Part shown: in pieces, positions 1 to 10,114 of the stretch
Layout: each line of letters starts with the position of its first letter
How positions within the stretch are numbered: the stretch's first letter is position 1
NCBI GenBank assembly: GCA_946811185.2
Contig: OX328111.1
Span: forward strand, 42,148,388-42,212,387
Direction: 5' to 3'
Source: Hippopus hippopus
Lineage: Eukaryota > Mollusca > Bivalvia > Cardiida > Cardiidae
DNA: 64,000 nucleotides
The notes under the pieces: generated by a model
The model's database searches: none
The model's input: the letters and a program-made list of their open reading frames with translations, nothing else
Told to the model about the DNA's origin: nothing
Position numbers and translations under genes: made by a program

Positions 1-410
1 AAGGGGCTAACGCACGGCATTTGGTTTAATTCAAAGTAAAAACAAGTGTCTGGATCTTCATTTACGTTTGACAGACCGACGATACATCTTACAGAAAGGC
101 ACATACAAAGGACCAAAAAGTGGTTGATCACATCGAATAATTTACAGAGGTAAGGTTCATTTCATTGACTAAGAGTACAGCCTAATGAAGTAGAGAAATA
201 AGAAACTGGTTGATTCTCAAGCATTTGTTGACTCCTCTCATGGGCTAAGGGTCCATCTCACGAATTGGGGGTACATACTGAGATTGGGTTACATAAGACT
301 AAAGACGATGGTAAGGACTAATGGGCCAGTATTACGCACTAAATGTATTTCTCCCGATGTGAAAGTACAACCTGCGGACTGAGGATAAAATCTCCATGAC
401 TGAGAATATG
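1..410 (+). repeat. Degenerate 20-21 bp minisatellite (end of block)
   Basis: Diverged monomers of the form gactgagggtacatctc recur every 20 or so bases, for example ctaagag at 169, ctaaggg at 245, a variant near 264, ctgagat at 279 and ctaaaga at 299. The block runs in from the previous unit and ends at gactgagaatatg, where a headless SINE body begins. Confidence 0.7.
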
Positions 411-1105
411 TTTAATGGAAATGATGACAGTTATTGCGACAGGGTTTCTTCTTATCTCAGCGCTGATAATCCTTCAAACGACGTCAGAAAAAGAAAGCAG
501 TAAGTGCCAATGGGAACAATATTGTGCGAAGTACTGGTAAAAGAAAGTACTGATCTCCTTCCAAATAGCCTATAACTTTTTTTATTGAATCCAAAACTGT
601 CCAGAAAATATCGAACCCCTTAAAATTAACTTCTGCACATTTCTAAACATATGACCATTAAAATCTACAGTGTTCACACATTTTGCTTTTCCATCATTGT
701 TCTTTACAAAAAGTTACAATCTCTTCTCGCACATAACAACTCTTCAGAAATAAATAAAAACGGACTGAAAATATATCTCCCGATGTGAAAGTAAAACCTG
801 CGGACTGAGGATACAATCTCTTAGACTGAGAATATGCTCTATGGAATTGATGACAGTTATTGTGACAGGGTTTATTCTTATCTCAGCGCTCATAATTCTT
901 TCGACGAGGTTGTGTGAGGAAAACAGCCAGTGCTAATGGGAACACTACTGTGCGAAGTACCGGTAAAAAGTTATCCCCCTTCCAAAAGCTTATATTTTTT
1001 CCCTTAAACTCACAACTGTACATCATTTTTCTTTACAAAATGTAACAATTTCTTCTCGTGCATAACAACCTTTCAGGAAAAAAGTAAACATGTCAAAATC
1101 AAATA

Positions 1106-1150
<45 letters not shown>
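346..1150 (+). repeat. Duplicated module of headless SINE body plus A/T-rich linker, with (CT)n, unit 1
   Basis: Two diverged copies lie in tandem, 346-773 and 774-1150. Each opens with ctcccgatgtgaaag and one or two minisatellite monomers (gactgaggata). Each then has a SINE-body segment (atgacagttattg...cgacaggg...gcgaagtac.ggtaaaa) with no tRNA head, and an A/T-rich linker containing a match to ctttacaaaatgttacaat. The second copy ends in a CT tract at about 1109-1150. A SINE body fused directly to minisatellite implies loss or replacement of the original 5' head. Confidence 0.8.
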
Positions 1151-1420
1151 AGATCGTCTTGCCAAGTTGCTTGGTCGGTAAAGTACATGGCTTAAAACCT
1201 ATACAGTGGCAGGTTCGGTCCCCAAGCTGTACCAATTTCTGTCCGACGTTCGATTATTTTCATTGATGCAGGATTTATTCTATGCTTAATGCCGATCATT
1301 CTATCGACTAAAGCTATTTTGAAAAGCAGCCAGTGGTTTTGAGAGACTGTTACAAGAGCACTGGCCGCGCCATTTACCTGACATCAAGTTGAAACAACGC
1401 TAAAAAAAACACGCTAACAA
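1151..1420 (+). mobile_element. tRNA-derived SINE-like element, near full length, unit 1
   Basis: The head has an A-box-like stretch ttgcttggtcgg at 1167-1178 and a B-box-like stretch ggttcggtccc at 1212-1222. The spacing of about 45 bp is normal for a Pol III type 2 promoter. A body follows (ttcattgatgcagg..., aaagcagccagtgg), then gagcactggccgcgcc and an A-rich tail near 1402-1420. Head, body and tail order is that of a tRNA-derived SINE. The related 4931-5472 element suggests a molluscan family; V-SINE/RUDI or MetaSINE types are candidates I cannot confirm here. It is diverged and is one of several related modules in the unit. Confidence 0.7.
1167..1222 (+). promoter_or_regulatory. Pol III type 2 promoter-like A and B boxes in the SINE head
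   Basis: The A-box-like ttgcttggtcgg resembles tagctcagtcgg of tRNA genes. The B-box-like ggttcggtccc differs from the consensus ggttcgantcc at two positions. Spacing is right for TFIIIC binding. Activity is not shown by sequence alone, and the head is diverged from any intact tRNA. Confidence 0.4.
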
Positions 1421-1970
1421 AGAAATCTGGCTCCGCTACAACATCCAGCATTACCAACTTAATCACCATCATCATCCAAACCATTATTAAATAGCTTCAC
1501 AACTGCTGTAAACTTAAACAGTTTTGCTCAATACTATTTTAGTTCACTTTTCAACACTGTTATAAGAAATCAGGAAAACATCTTTGTTCTACATTCAAAT
1601 CGGTTCCATTTCTTTACTCGATTTCCAGATTGTCCACAGTTTTTTTGTCTTTTTTTATCTTTAAGTTTTGATTCTTTCCAAAAAATCAGTAAACAACAAT
1701 AAAATATACACTTATCATTTCCAGTGCTTCCATAATATGGGGACAGGCTTGGGGATATGATTCCAGTATTTTCTCCCATTATAGCAAGATCTTTCTCTCC
1801 AAGGTCTTGCAAACATGACTCATAAACATATTTTTCGTTTACCTTATAAATGTCCCCTCTAAGAATCGATCAACTTCAAAAGTAGACTCCAGCAACATAC
1901 TTCTTTGCTTTTCACCACTTCTTTACAAAATCAAATTCTGTCGAGGATTCCTGAACACGACATATCCTTG
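1421..1970. other. Spacer 1, no gene seen, unit 1
   Basis: An A/T-rich segment present once per unit. It includes a short cat-rich stretch (caccatcatcatcc) near 1463. A minus-strand open frame of about 70-80 codons is present, but it changes its end between units through frameshifts and has no recognisable domain. I see no RNA gene. Confidence 0.6.
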
Positions 1971-4642
1971 CCTCCTTCCAAATAGGTCTTTTTTTTTCCC
2001 CTTCAATTCACAACACAATTGTACATCATTGTTCTTTACAAAATGTTACAATTTCTTCTCGCACATAACAATCTTCCAGGAATAAAGTAAAGATTTCAAA
2101 TTCGAATACTCCCTCTCTCTCTCTCTCTGTCTCTGCCTGCCAATATCACTAAAATGAGGGGCAAAGTAATGTTCCAGACGTAAAACCCAAGGTTCTATAG
2201 TTCGATTTCCCGGCAAATCAAATTTTCTTTTTCAGGATTGTATAAGTTCATAGCGACACGATTCATTCTTCTCTGATCGTTGATTAATGTTTCAAATAAT
2301 CTACGTTTGAAAGCAAACAATGGTTTGCGAAAGGTTAAAAGCAAACTACCGGTAAAAGAAACTCCAATAACGCATAAATAGGTGCGTGCGATATAACTCA
2401 AATTATGTTGAAATCGTCTGATCGGGCTCATAACTTTCATTTTTCGTTAACGTGGCTCCTTTTAAGATCTGATCAATTACAAAAGAAAACTTCATCAGCA
2501 TAATTCTCAGCTTAGTTCCTCAGTTGATGACGTAAAAGGCCTGAAACTTGGGGTTCACAGGTTCGATTCCGCAGCTGTTGCAATTTTTATCCGAGGTTTG
2601 ATGACAGTCATTGCGACAAGATTCATTAATTTCTCGTCGCTCGCAGTTTTTTTCCTTCCTTCAATTCACAACAAAACTAGACATCATTTTTCTTTACAAA
2701 ATGTTACAATTTCTTCTCGCACATAAAAACCCAAAGAGGCAGTGGCAAAGTAATGTTCCAGACTTTAAACCCAAGATTCACCGGCTAATCTAATTTCCTT
2801 TTTCAGGATTAAGTTCAAAGCGACAGGATTCATTCTTCTCTCATCATTGAACAATGTTTCAAATGATCTACGTTTGAAAGCAAAAAGTGCTTTGGGAAAA
2901 GTTAAAAGCAAAATACCGGTAAAAGTAACTCCAATAACGCGTAAGTAGGTGCGTGCGTTATAACTCAAATTATGTTGACGTCCTCAGATCGGGCTCATAA
3001 CTTTCATTTTCGTTAACATAACTCCGTGTTAGATCTAATCAATTGCAAAAGAAAACTTCATCAGCATAATTCTCAGCTTAAGTGCTCAGTTGACGACGTA
3101 CGAGGCCTTAAACTAGGAGTTTTCATGTTCGATTCCCCAGCTACGGCAATTTATATCCAAGGTTTGAAGACAGTCAATTCGACAAGATTCATTTTCTCAT
3201 CGCTAACATATTTCCCCCTTAAATTCACAACATAACTGTACATCATTTTTCTTTACAAAATGTTACAATTTCTTCTCGCACATAATAACCCTCCAGAAAT
3301 AAAGTAAACATTTCAAAATCAAATACTCTCTGTCTCTCTCTCTGTCTCTCTCTCTTTCTCTCTCTCTCAACATCACCAAAGGCAGCCGCAAAGTAATGTT
3401 CCAGACTTTAAACCCAAGCTACTATAGTCGATACGCCGGCTAATCTAATTTCCTTTTTCAGGATTAAGTTCAAAGCGACAGGATTCATTCTTCTCTCATC
3501 ATTAAACAATGTTTCAAATGATCTACGTTTGAAAGCAAACAGTGGTTTGGGAAAGGTTAAAAGCAAAATACCGGTAAAAGTAACTCCAATAACGCATAAG
3601 TAGGTGTGTGCGGTTTAACAAATTATGTTGAAGTCGTCAGATCGGGCTCATAACTTTCATTTTCGTTAACATGCCTCCGTGTTAGATCTAATCAAATGCA
3701 AAAGAAAACTTCATCAGCATAATTCTCATCTTGGTTGCTCAGTTGACAACGTACGAGACCTTAAACTAGGAGTTTTCAGGTTCGATTCCCCAGCCGTGGC
3801 AATTTATATCCAAGGTTTAAAGACAGTCAATTCGACAAGATTCATTAATTTCTCATCGCTCACATTTTTCCTCCTTAAATTCACAACATAAATGTACATC
3901 ATTTTTCTTTACAAAATGTTACAATTTCTTCTCGCACATAACAACCCTCCAGAAATAAAGTAAACATTTCAAAATCAAATACTCTCTCTCGCTCTCTCAA
4001 CATCACCAAAGGCAGCGGCAAAGTAATGTTCCAGACTTTAAACCCAAGGTACTATAGTTCGATTCGCCGGCTAATCTAATTTCCTTTTTCAGGATTAAGT
4101 TCATAGCGACAGGATTCATTCTTTTCTCATCATTAAACAATGTTTCCAATGAGCTACGTTTCAAAGCAAAAAGTGCTTTGGGAAAGGTTAAAAGCAAAAT
4201 ACCGGTAAAAGTAACTCCAGTAACGCATAACTAGGAGTGTGCGTTATAACAAATTATGTTGAAGTCGTCAGATCGGGCTCATAACTTTCATTTTCGTTAA
4301 CATGCCTCCGTGTTAGATCTAATCAATTGCAAAAGAAAACTTCATCAGCATATTTCGCAGCTTGGTTGCTCAGTTGATGATGTACGAGGCCTGAAACTAG
4401 GAGCTTTCAGGTTCGATTCTCCAGCTCTTGCAATTTTTATGCGAGGTTTGATGACAGTCATTGCGACAAGTTTCATTAATTTCTCATTGCTCACAAATTT
4501 TTTCCGACAACAGTTATGTAGGAAAGCAGACATTGGTTCGGAAGAATGTGCAAGGTACTGGTAAATGAAATACCAACACAGCATGGATAGGTGCACATGA
4601 CGCCCTGATATACATGTAACTGATATGACTGAAGTAATACAC
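1971..4642 (+). repeat. Sub-repeat block of four SINE-derived monomers (0-A-C-D), unit 1
   Basis: Monomers are anchored on cgttaac at 2445, 3011, 3664 and 4295, giving spacings of 566, 653 and 631 bp. Each full monomer has two tRNA-like heads. One follows a CT tract (ggcaaagtaatgttccag ... gttcgattcgccggc) and leads into a SINE body (gcgacaggattcattctt...). The other is ggttcgattcccc followed by a truncated body and an A/T linker (ctttacaaaatgttacaat). The last monomer (D) keeps the longer SINE 3' region, ending near 4642. The type order 0-A-C-D lacks type B seen in unit 3. Confidence 0.85.
2560..2570 (+). promoter_or_regulatory. Consensus Pol III B box in sub-repeat 0
   Basis: ggttcgattcc matches the B-box consensus ggttcgantcc at every position. 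A weaker A-box-like stretch (ttcctcagttgatg) lies about 45 bases upstream. A second perfect copy is at 3780-3790 in monomer C. In monomer D the A-box-like ttgctcagttga (4366-4377) pairs with ggttcgattct (4410-4420). These are inherited from the tRNA-derived heads; use as a promoter is untested. Confidence 0.5.
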
Positions 4643-4930
4643 ATTCAACTCTCCATATATCTGCTATAAACTTAAATTCCTTCGAACATCGTCAATCCAT
4701 TTGAACTAAGGCAAGAGACAACTAGATTCTCCCTTATAATTTCATTTAGGGCGATAAATTAAACGTGGCCCAAATGATCAGATTTGTCTTTTGAAGTAGT
4801 GGGGCAAATGCGGCATGAAACCAGCATTGTTTCCTGATTCAAACAATGTTTTCAAAAGTCTTCCTCTCTAAGGTCGTGCTGAAAGAATCTTTATGACGTT
4901 TATTAAACCTTCACTAAATAAAACAATGCC

Positions 4931-5064
4931 GAGATCGGTAGCTCAGTCGGTAATCTATGGCACTTGAGACCAGGGTATTGCTGGTTCCAATTCCTAGCTA
5001 GGCAAATTTCTTTCCAAGTACTGATTATATTCAGTGCGACAGGATCTCTCTCTCTCCCTCTCTC

Positions 5065-5095
<31 letters not shown>

Positions 5096-5472
5096 GCTGA
5101 ATAATGTTTTAATGTTTATGACGTGGAGTATGTGAGAAAGCAGCCAATGGATATAATATTGAGTGGAGCACTGGATAAAGAAACCGTAAAGGACTTGAGA
5201 ACAGGGCGTCATTGGTTGGTTTCCCGGCTCGGTCAATTTTTTCCGAGGATTGCTTATAGTCATTGCGATAGGATTCATTCCTCTCTCAACGTTGACCATT
5301 GTTTCAACGACTGTTATGTTGGAAAGCAGCCAGTGGCTTGGAAAGAATATTGTGCGTAATACTGGTAAAAGAAATTACAGGAAAGAATAGATAGGTGCAC
5401 TGGCCGCCGCAATATAAACTGAAATAATGTTGCAAACGGCGTTTATCACTCTTCAATCAATCAAGGAATCAA
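4931..5472 (+). mobile_element. Dimeric tRNA-derived SINE with internal CT expansion, unit 1
   Basis: The first head has the clearest tRNA relic of the unit: A box tagctcagtcgg at 4939-4950 and B-box-like ggttccaattcc at 4983-4994. Its body reaches gcgacaggat and then runs into a CT tract (about 5045-5095) exactly where related bodies have ttcattcttctctc. After aaagcagccaatgg a second, 5'-truncated head appears (ggtttcccggctc, from 5218). A full 3' region follows: gcactggccgcc, ctgaaataatgttg, cggcgttta and a caatcaatcaagg tail. The tail identifies the true 3' end. The 288 bp before it (4643-4930) shows no feature. Confidence 0.8.
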
Positions 5473-5966
5473 GAATCTTACGTCAATGTTTATGAATTAT
5501 TATCAATAAACAAGTTGCTTTTGATCATAAAATAGGAACCTTGGCTTTTTCGGCATTCTTACGGTAAATAGCTGAGGCTGATACGATATTCAAAGTGGTC
5601 GTATGTAGAAATGTACAGGGTGATTACATAATTTTGTAAGATCTTGCCAGGATGTCTCAATTGTGCCAGTTACACCATTAACATTTCAGTCTAAAAGATC
5701 CAGTGCAGAATTCTACATAGTTCTTCATCTACATGTATTTCAAAGCAGATTACATTCAAAATTACGGACTGAGGCAGCATCATATCAACTGAGAAACGAT
5801 CAACCATACACACTGAGGAAGATATGAAGGAAAGGAAGCTAAATTTATTGTAGGAAGTACATTTTTTGGAGGAAAAGGATAAACATCATAGTCCAAGAGT
5901 ACAGTCCTATAAACGTGAGAAACACAACAAGGAGACCACAGCTGCAATATAAAGTCAGCCAAAAGA
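5473..5966. other. Spacer 3 including the 182 bp presence/absence segment, unit 1
   Basis: Low-copy-in-unit sequence with no gene or RNA seen. Bases 5523-5704 form the segment that units 2 and 3 lack, between ttgctttt and gcagaattc. The right part (about 5780-5960) is only the end of low-complexity minus-strand frames. Confidence 0.7.
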
Positions 5967-6359
5967 GATGAATGGATGGATGGATGGGTGGATGGATGGA
6001 GATGGGTAGATAGGTATAGATTAATAGATAGATAAATAGATAAAAAAAAAATTGAGGCACAGAAGGCGAAAGAGATGGATAGATGGACAGAGACAGAGAG
6101 AGAAGTTTGCAGGTAGGACAAAGAAATAAAGGGAGACGGACAGACAGAGAGAACATGATAGAATAATGAACGATAGACAATGAGACAGAAGATGGTGGAA
6201 TAGCGAAAGAGAGAGAGAGAAACTGAGATAGAGAGACTGTGTGAAAGGAGGCAGTGAGATATAGATAGAAAAAGGAGAGAGAGATATGAAGAGGAGGGAG
6301 AGAAATGGGAAGGGATAGAGAGAGAAATAGAGAGCGAGGGAAAGACAGAAAGCGAGAAA

Positions 6360-6399
<40 letters not shown>

Positions 6400-6771
6400 A
6401 TGAGAGAGATAGAGAGCGACAGAGAAAGACTGAAAGCGGAAATCAGTGTAGAGGGAAAGATAAGAATGAGGAAAAGAGAGTAAGACAAAAAGTTCTGAAA
6501 AGAGAAGATAGTGACAGACAAAGAGAGAGAGAGAGAGAGAAAGAAAGAGACAGACAGACGGTGATTGGAAAGAGAGAGGTGAAGATAGACAGAAATAGCA
6601 AGAGAAGAGAGAAAGAGAGAAAAAGAAAGTTGTAGACAGACAGAGACTGAGAGAGAGAGAGAGAGAGAGAGAGGTGAAGAGAGACAGAAATAGCGAAACG
6701 AGAGAGAGATTGAGAGAGAGAGAGAGAGAGAGAGAGACACCGAAATGAAAGAGAGAGAGAGAGCGAGATGA
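5967..6771 (+). repeat. Polypurine compound microsatellite block, unit 1
   Basis: Order on the + strand is GATG-type repeats (5967-6003), GATA-type repeats (about 6006-6040), an A run, then 700 bp of GA, GACA and GATA mixtures with pure (GA)n stretches such as about 6367-6395. The minus strand is almost pure pyrimidine. It therefore reads as long Ser/Leu frames of up to 315 codons, which I take as artefacts of the repeat. Confidence 0.9.
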
Positions 6772-8395
6772 GTGAAATGAGGGTGAATACATTATTTCAG
6801 ACCGTATAGATTGAGGGTTAAAGTCATGAAGAAGAAGTAGAGGCCAAAGACTTATCGGTGAAATAAAAGTGCAGGCATAGGTTCGTCATCTGAAGGTACA
6901 TTCAATTAAGCTAGGTTGAAATATAAAGGAAGCAGATAGAACAAGCTAATCGACTGGAGCTAAAATATGAGTATGGGCATAGTTGTAAATACTGAGGGTA
7001 TATCTTTCGAACTGAGAGAATATATAACCTATCATAGATACAGGCATGCGGCATTGGGTTGAAATAATAGAAGGGACATTGTTTCAAGGTTTGAGGGAAC
7101 ATGGAACTGAGAATGTATTTCACCGTCTGGGACAAAGTAGAAGGAACCAAAAGAACATCTTACCGATTGGCAGTGCAGGCTAACAGATTGGGAGTAAAAT
7201 CTCTGAAAGGACACAGGTTTATAGCTTAATGATACACATCTCACTCACCAAGGCTACCATCTCAATTCCTATAAGAACATAAAACGGGCTGTTGCAGTAA
7301 CCAATGGACAGAGGACACATCTTCGAACTGTGGGTACATCAAGTGGCAAGGGATACAGTTTAATTGAAAACGGGTAAATTTTAAGATAGAATACAGCTTT
7401 AGGGCCTTATGGTGTATCCGAGTGACTGAGGTGCATCTCATAGACTAAGGGTTTTCATTGCTAACTTTGGGTTCAACGCTTTGACTAATGTTATAAGACT
7501 GGAAGAAAAGTTATAGTTAGGAAACTCTCTAAACTTACACCTAACAGATTTAGGGTACAATCAGGAAAAGTGTGTAAAGGCAACTGTGCAAATGGTACCA
7601 TTTGAGTGAGGCCAATGGTTCAGGGCCTGGGGGTACATTCAACTGACTATAGGTACGATTTCAAAGTCGTCTAAGAGGACATGAAATAGACTGGGGAAAC
7701 ATTCCACGAACTGAGGATACAATCTCAAGGACTCAATCGATATGCTTGTAACGGACTGAGGGTTGGTTTTAGGCGCTGTGGGTATGAAATCGCCGACTGT
7801 GGGTACAGGCTTAGGAACTTGTGCAGTCACAGGAAGGTGGAAATACAGCTTTAGGACCTATTTAAAGCAATTTCAAGCGATATAGAGCTCGCCGCTAAAC
7901 GTGTAAGACTCAATCAAACAAAAAGAAGAAATATTTCTCGAACTGAAGGTACATCTCTTGGACTAAAGGTAAATCAAACAGACTGAAGGGGCTAACGCAC
8001 GGCATTTGGTTTAATTCAAAGTAAAAACAAGTGTCTGGATCTTCATTTACGTTTGACAGACCGACGATACATCTTACAGAAAGGCACATACAAAGAACCA
8101 AAAAGTGGTTGATCATATCGAATAATTTCCAGAGGTAAGGTTTATCTCATTGACTAAGAGTACAGCCTAATGAAGTAGAGAAATAAGAAACTGGTTGATT
8201 CTGAAGGATTTGTTGACTCCTCTCATGGGCTAAGGGTTCATCTCACGAATTGGGGGTACATACTGAGATTGGGTTACATGAGACTAAAGACGATGGTAAG
8301 GACTAATGGGCCAGTAATACGCACTAAATGTATTTCTCCCGATGTGAAAGTACAACCTGTGGACTGAGGATGAAATCTCCATGACTGAGAATATG
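6772..8395 (+). repeat. Degenerate 20-21 bp minisatellite across the unit 1/2 boundary
   Basis: The clearest run has the ctg/ctc anchor of successive monomers at 7691, 7711, 7732, 7756, 7776 and 7797 (spacings 20, 21, 24, 20, 21), and again at 7943, 7963 and 7983. The consensus is about gactgagggtacaatctcaag. Monomers are strongly diverged from each other, yet each position is nearly the same in every 8 kb unit, so the minisatellite predates the macrosatellite. Short minus-strand frames here show seven-residue echoes because the period is close to 21. Confidence 0.7.
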
Positions 8396-9113
8396 TTTAA
8401 TGGAAATGATGACAGTTATTGCGACAGGGTTTCTTCTTATCTCAGCGCTGATAATCCTTCAAACGACGTCAGAAAAAGAAAGCAGTAAGTGCCAATGGGA
8501 ACAATATTGTGCGAAGTACTGGTAAAAGAAAGTACTGATCTCCTTCCAAATAGCCTATAACTTTTTTTATTGAATCCAAAACTGTCCAGAAAATATCGAA
8601 CCCCTTAAAATTAACTTCTGCACATTTCTAAACATATGACCATTAAAATCTACAGTGTTCACACATTTTACTTTTCCATCATTGTTCTTTACAAAAAGTT
8701 ACAATCTCTTCTCGCACATAACAACTCTTCAGAAATAAATAAAAACGGACCGAAAATATATCTCCCGATGTGAAAGTAAAACCTGCGGACTGAGGATACA
8801 ATCTCTTAGACTGAGAATATGCTCTATGGAATTGATGACAGTTATTGTGACAGGGTTTATTCTTATCTCAGCGCTCATAATTCTTTCGACGAGGTTGTCT
8901 GAGGAAAACAGCCAGTGCTAATGGGAACAATACTGTGCGAAGTACCGGTAAAAAGTTATCCCCCTTCCAAAAGCTTATATTTTTTCCCTTAAACTCACAA
9001 CTGTACATCATTTTTCCTTACAAAATGTAACAATTTCTTCTCGTGCATAACAACCTTTCAGGAAAAAAGTAAACATGTCAAAATCAGATACATTCTCTCT
9101 CTCTCTCTCTCTC
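8331..9113 (+). repeat. Duplicated headless SINE-body module with short (CT)n, unit 2
   Basis: Same two-copy module as in unit 1, with the second copy starting near 8759. The CT tract is short here, about 20 bp ending at 9113, against about 42 bp in unit 1. This is an obvious length polymorphism between units. Confidence 0.8.
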
Positions 9114-9384
9114 AGATCGTCTTGCCAAGTTGCTTGGTCGGTAAAGTACATGGCTTAAAACCTATACAGTGGCAGGTTCGGTCCCCAAGCTGTACCAATT
9201 TCTGTCCGACGTTCGATTATTTTCATTGATGCAGGATTTATTCTATGCTTAATGCCGATCATTCTATCGACTAAAGCTATTTTGAAAAGCAGCCAGTGGT
9301 TTTGAGAGACTGTTACAAGAGCACTGGCCGCGCCATTTACCTGACATCAAGTTGAAACAACGCTAAAAAAAAACACGCTAACAA
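9114..9384 (+). mobile_element. tRNA-derived SINE-like element, unit 2
   Basis: Same head, body and A-rich tail as the unit 1 copy. It shares with unit 1 the variant gtggttttgagagac, where units 4-8 have gtggtttggagagac. Confidence 0.7.
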
Positions 9385-9934
9385 AGAAATCTGGCTCCGC
9401 TACAACATCCAGCATTACCAACTTAATCACCATCATCATCCAAACCATTATTAAATAGCTTCACAACTGCTGTAAACTTAAACAGTTTTGCTCAATACTA
9501 TTTTAGTTCACTTTTCAACACTGTTATAAGAAATCAGGAAAACATCTTTGTTCTACATTCAAATCAGTTCCATTTCTTTACTCGATTTCCAGATTGTCCA
9601 CAGTTTTTTTGTCTTTTTTTATCTTTAAGTTTTGATTCTTTCCAAAAAATCAGTAAACAACAATCAAATATACACTTATCATTTCCAGTGCTTCCATAAT
9701 ATGGGGACAGGCTTGGGGATATGATTCCAGTATTTTCTCCCATTATAGCAAGATCTTTCTCTCCAAGGTCTTGCAAACATGACTCATAAACATATTTTTC
9801 GTTTACCTTATAAATGTCCCCTCTAAGAATCGATCAACTTCAAAAGTAGACTCCAGCAACATACTTCTTTGCTTTTCACCACTTCTTTACAAAATCAAAT
9901 TATGTCGAGGATTCCTGAACATGACATATCCTTG
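9385..9934. other. Spacer 1, no gene seen, unit 2
   Basis: A/T-rich sequence matching spacer 1 of unit 1 with scattered substitutions. A minus-strand frame of 70 codons is present but has no domain and is not preserved in length between units. Confidence 0.6.
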
Positions 9935-10072
9935 CCTCCTTCCAAATAGGTCTTTTTTTTTTCCCTTCAATTCACAACACAATTGTACATCATTGTTCTT
10001 TACAAAATGTTACAATTTCTTCTCGCACATAACAACCTTCTAGGAATAAAGTAAAGATTTCAAATTCGAATA

Positions 10073-10114
<42 letters not shown>

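Larger units (their letters stand above)
1..7985 (+). repeat. Macrosatellite unit 1 (complete at the chosen phase)
   Basis: This is a complete 7985 bp unit. The phase is arbitrary; I chose the motif aaggggctaacgcac, which recurs at 7986, 15799, 25739, 34129, 41396, 49381 and 57365. The order of parts is minisatellite end, duplicated SINE-body module, tRNA-SINE, spacer, four sub-repeats, SINE dimer, spacer, polypurine block, minisatellite. It carries the 182 bp segment in the third spacer. Its first 150 bases have private variants (for example tttacagagg where every later unit has tttccagagg). No gene is supported in it. Confidence 0.95.

Noticed and set aside
1570..1812. Minus-strand frame of 70-80 codons in spacer 1
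   Set aside because: Its end shifts between units through single-base changes, it is removed by the deletions in units 4 and 5, and a stop appears in unit 7. No homology is recognised.
4928..5003. Possible functional tRNA gene
   Set aside because: A and B boxes are present but the arms do not pair well, the B box has an extra base, and the sequence continues into a SINE body. It is a tRNA relic.
5123..5359. Plus-strand frame of 78 codons recurring in each unit, with an overlapping minus-strand frame
   Set aside because: It lies inside the dimeric SINE across head and body, and both strands are open. This is a repeat-derived frame, not a gene.
5780..6792. Long minus-strand open frames (up to 315 codons) rich in Ser and Leu, repeated in every unit
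   Set aside because: They are translations of (CT)n/(TCTG)n microsatellite; several overlapping frames are open at once, lengths change with repeat length, and no domain is visible.
6911..7244. Minus-strand frames of 70-79 codons conserved in all units
   Set aside because: Conservation is no better than that of flanking non-coding sequence; two frames overlap, and the seven-residue echo comes from the 21 bp minisatellite.
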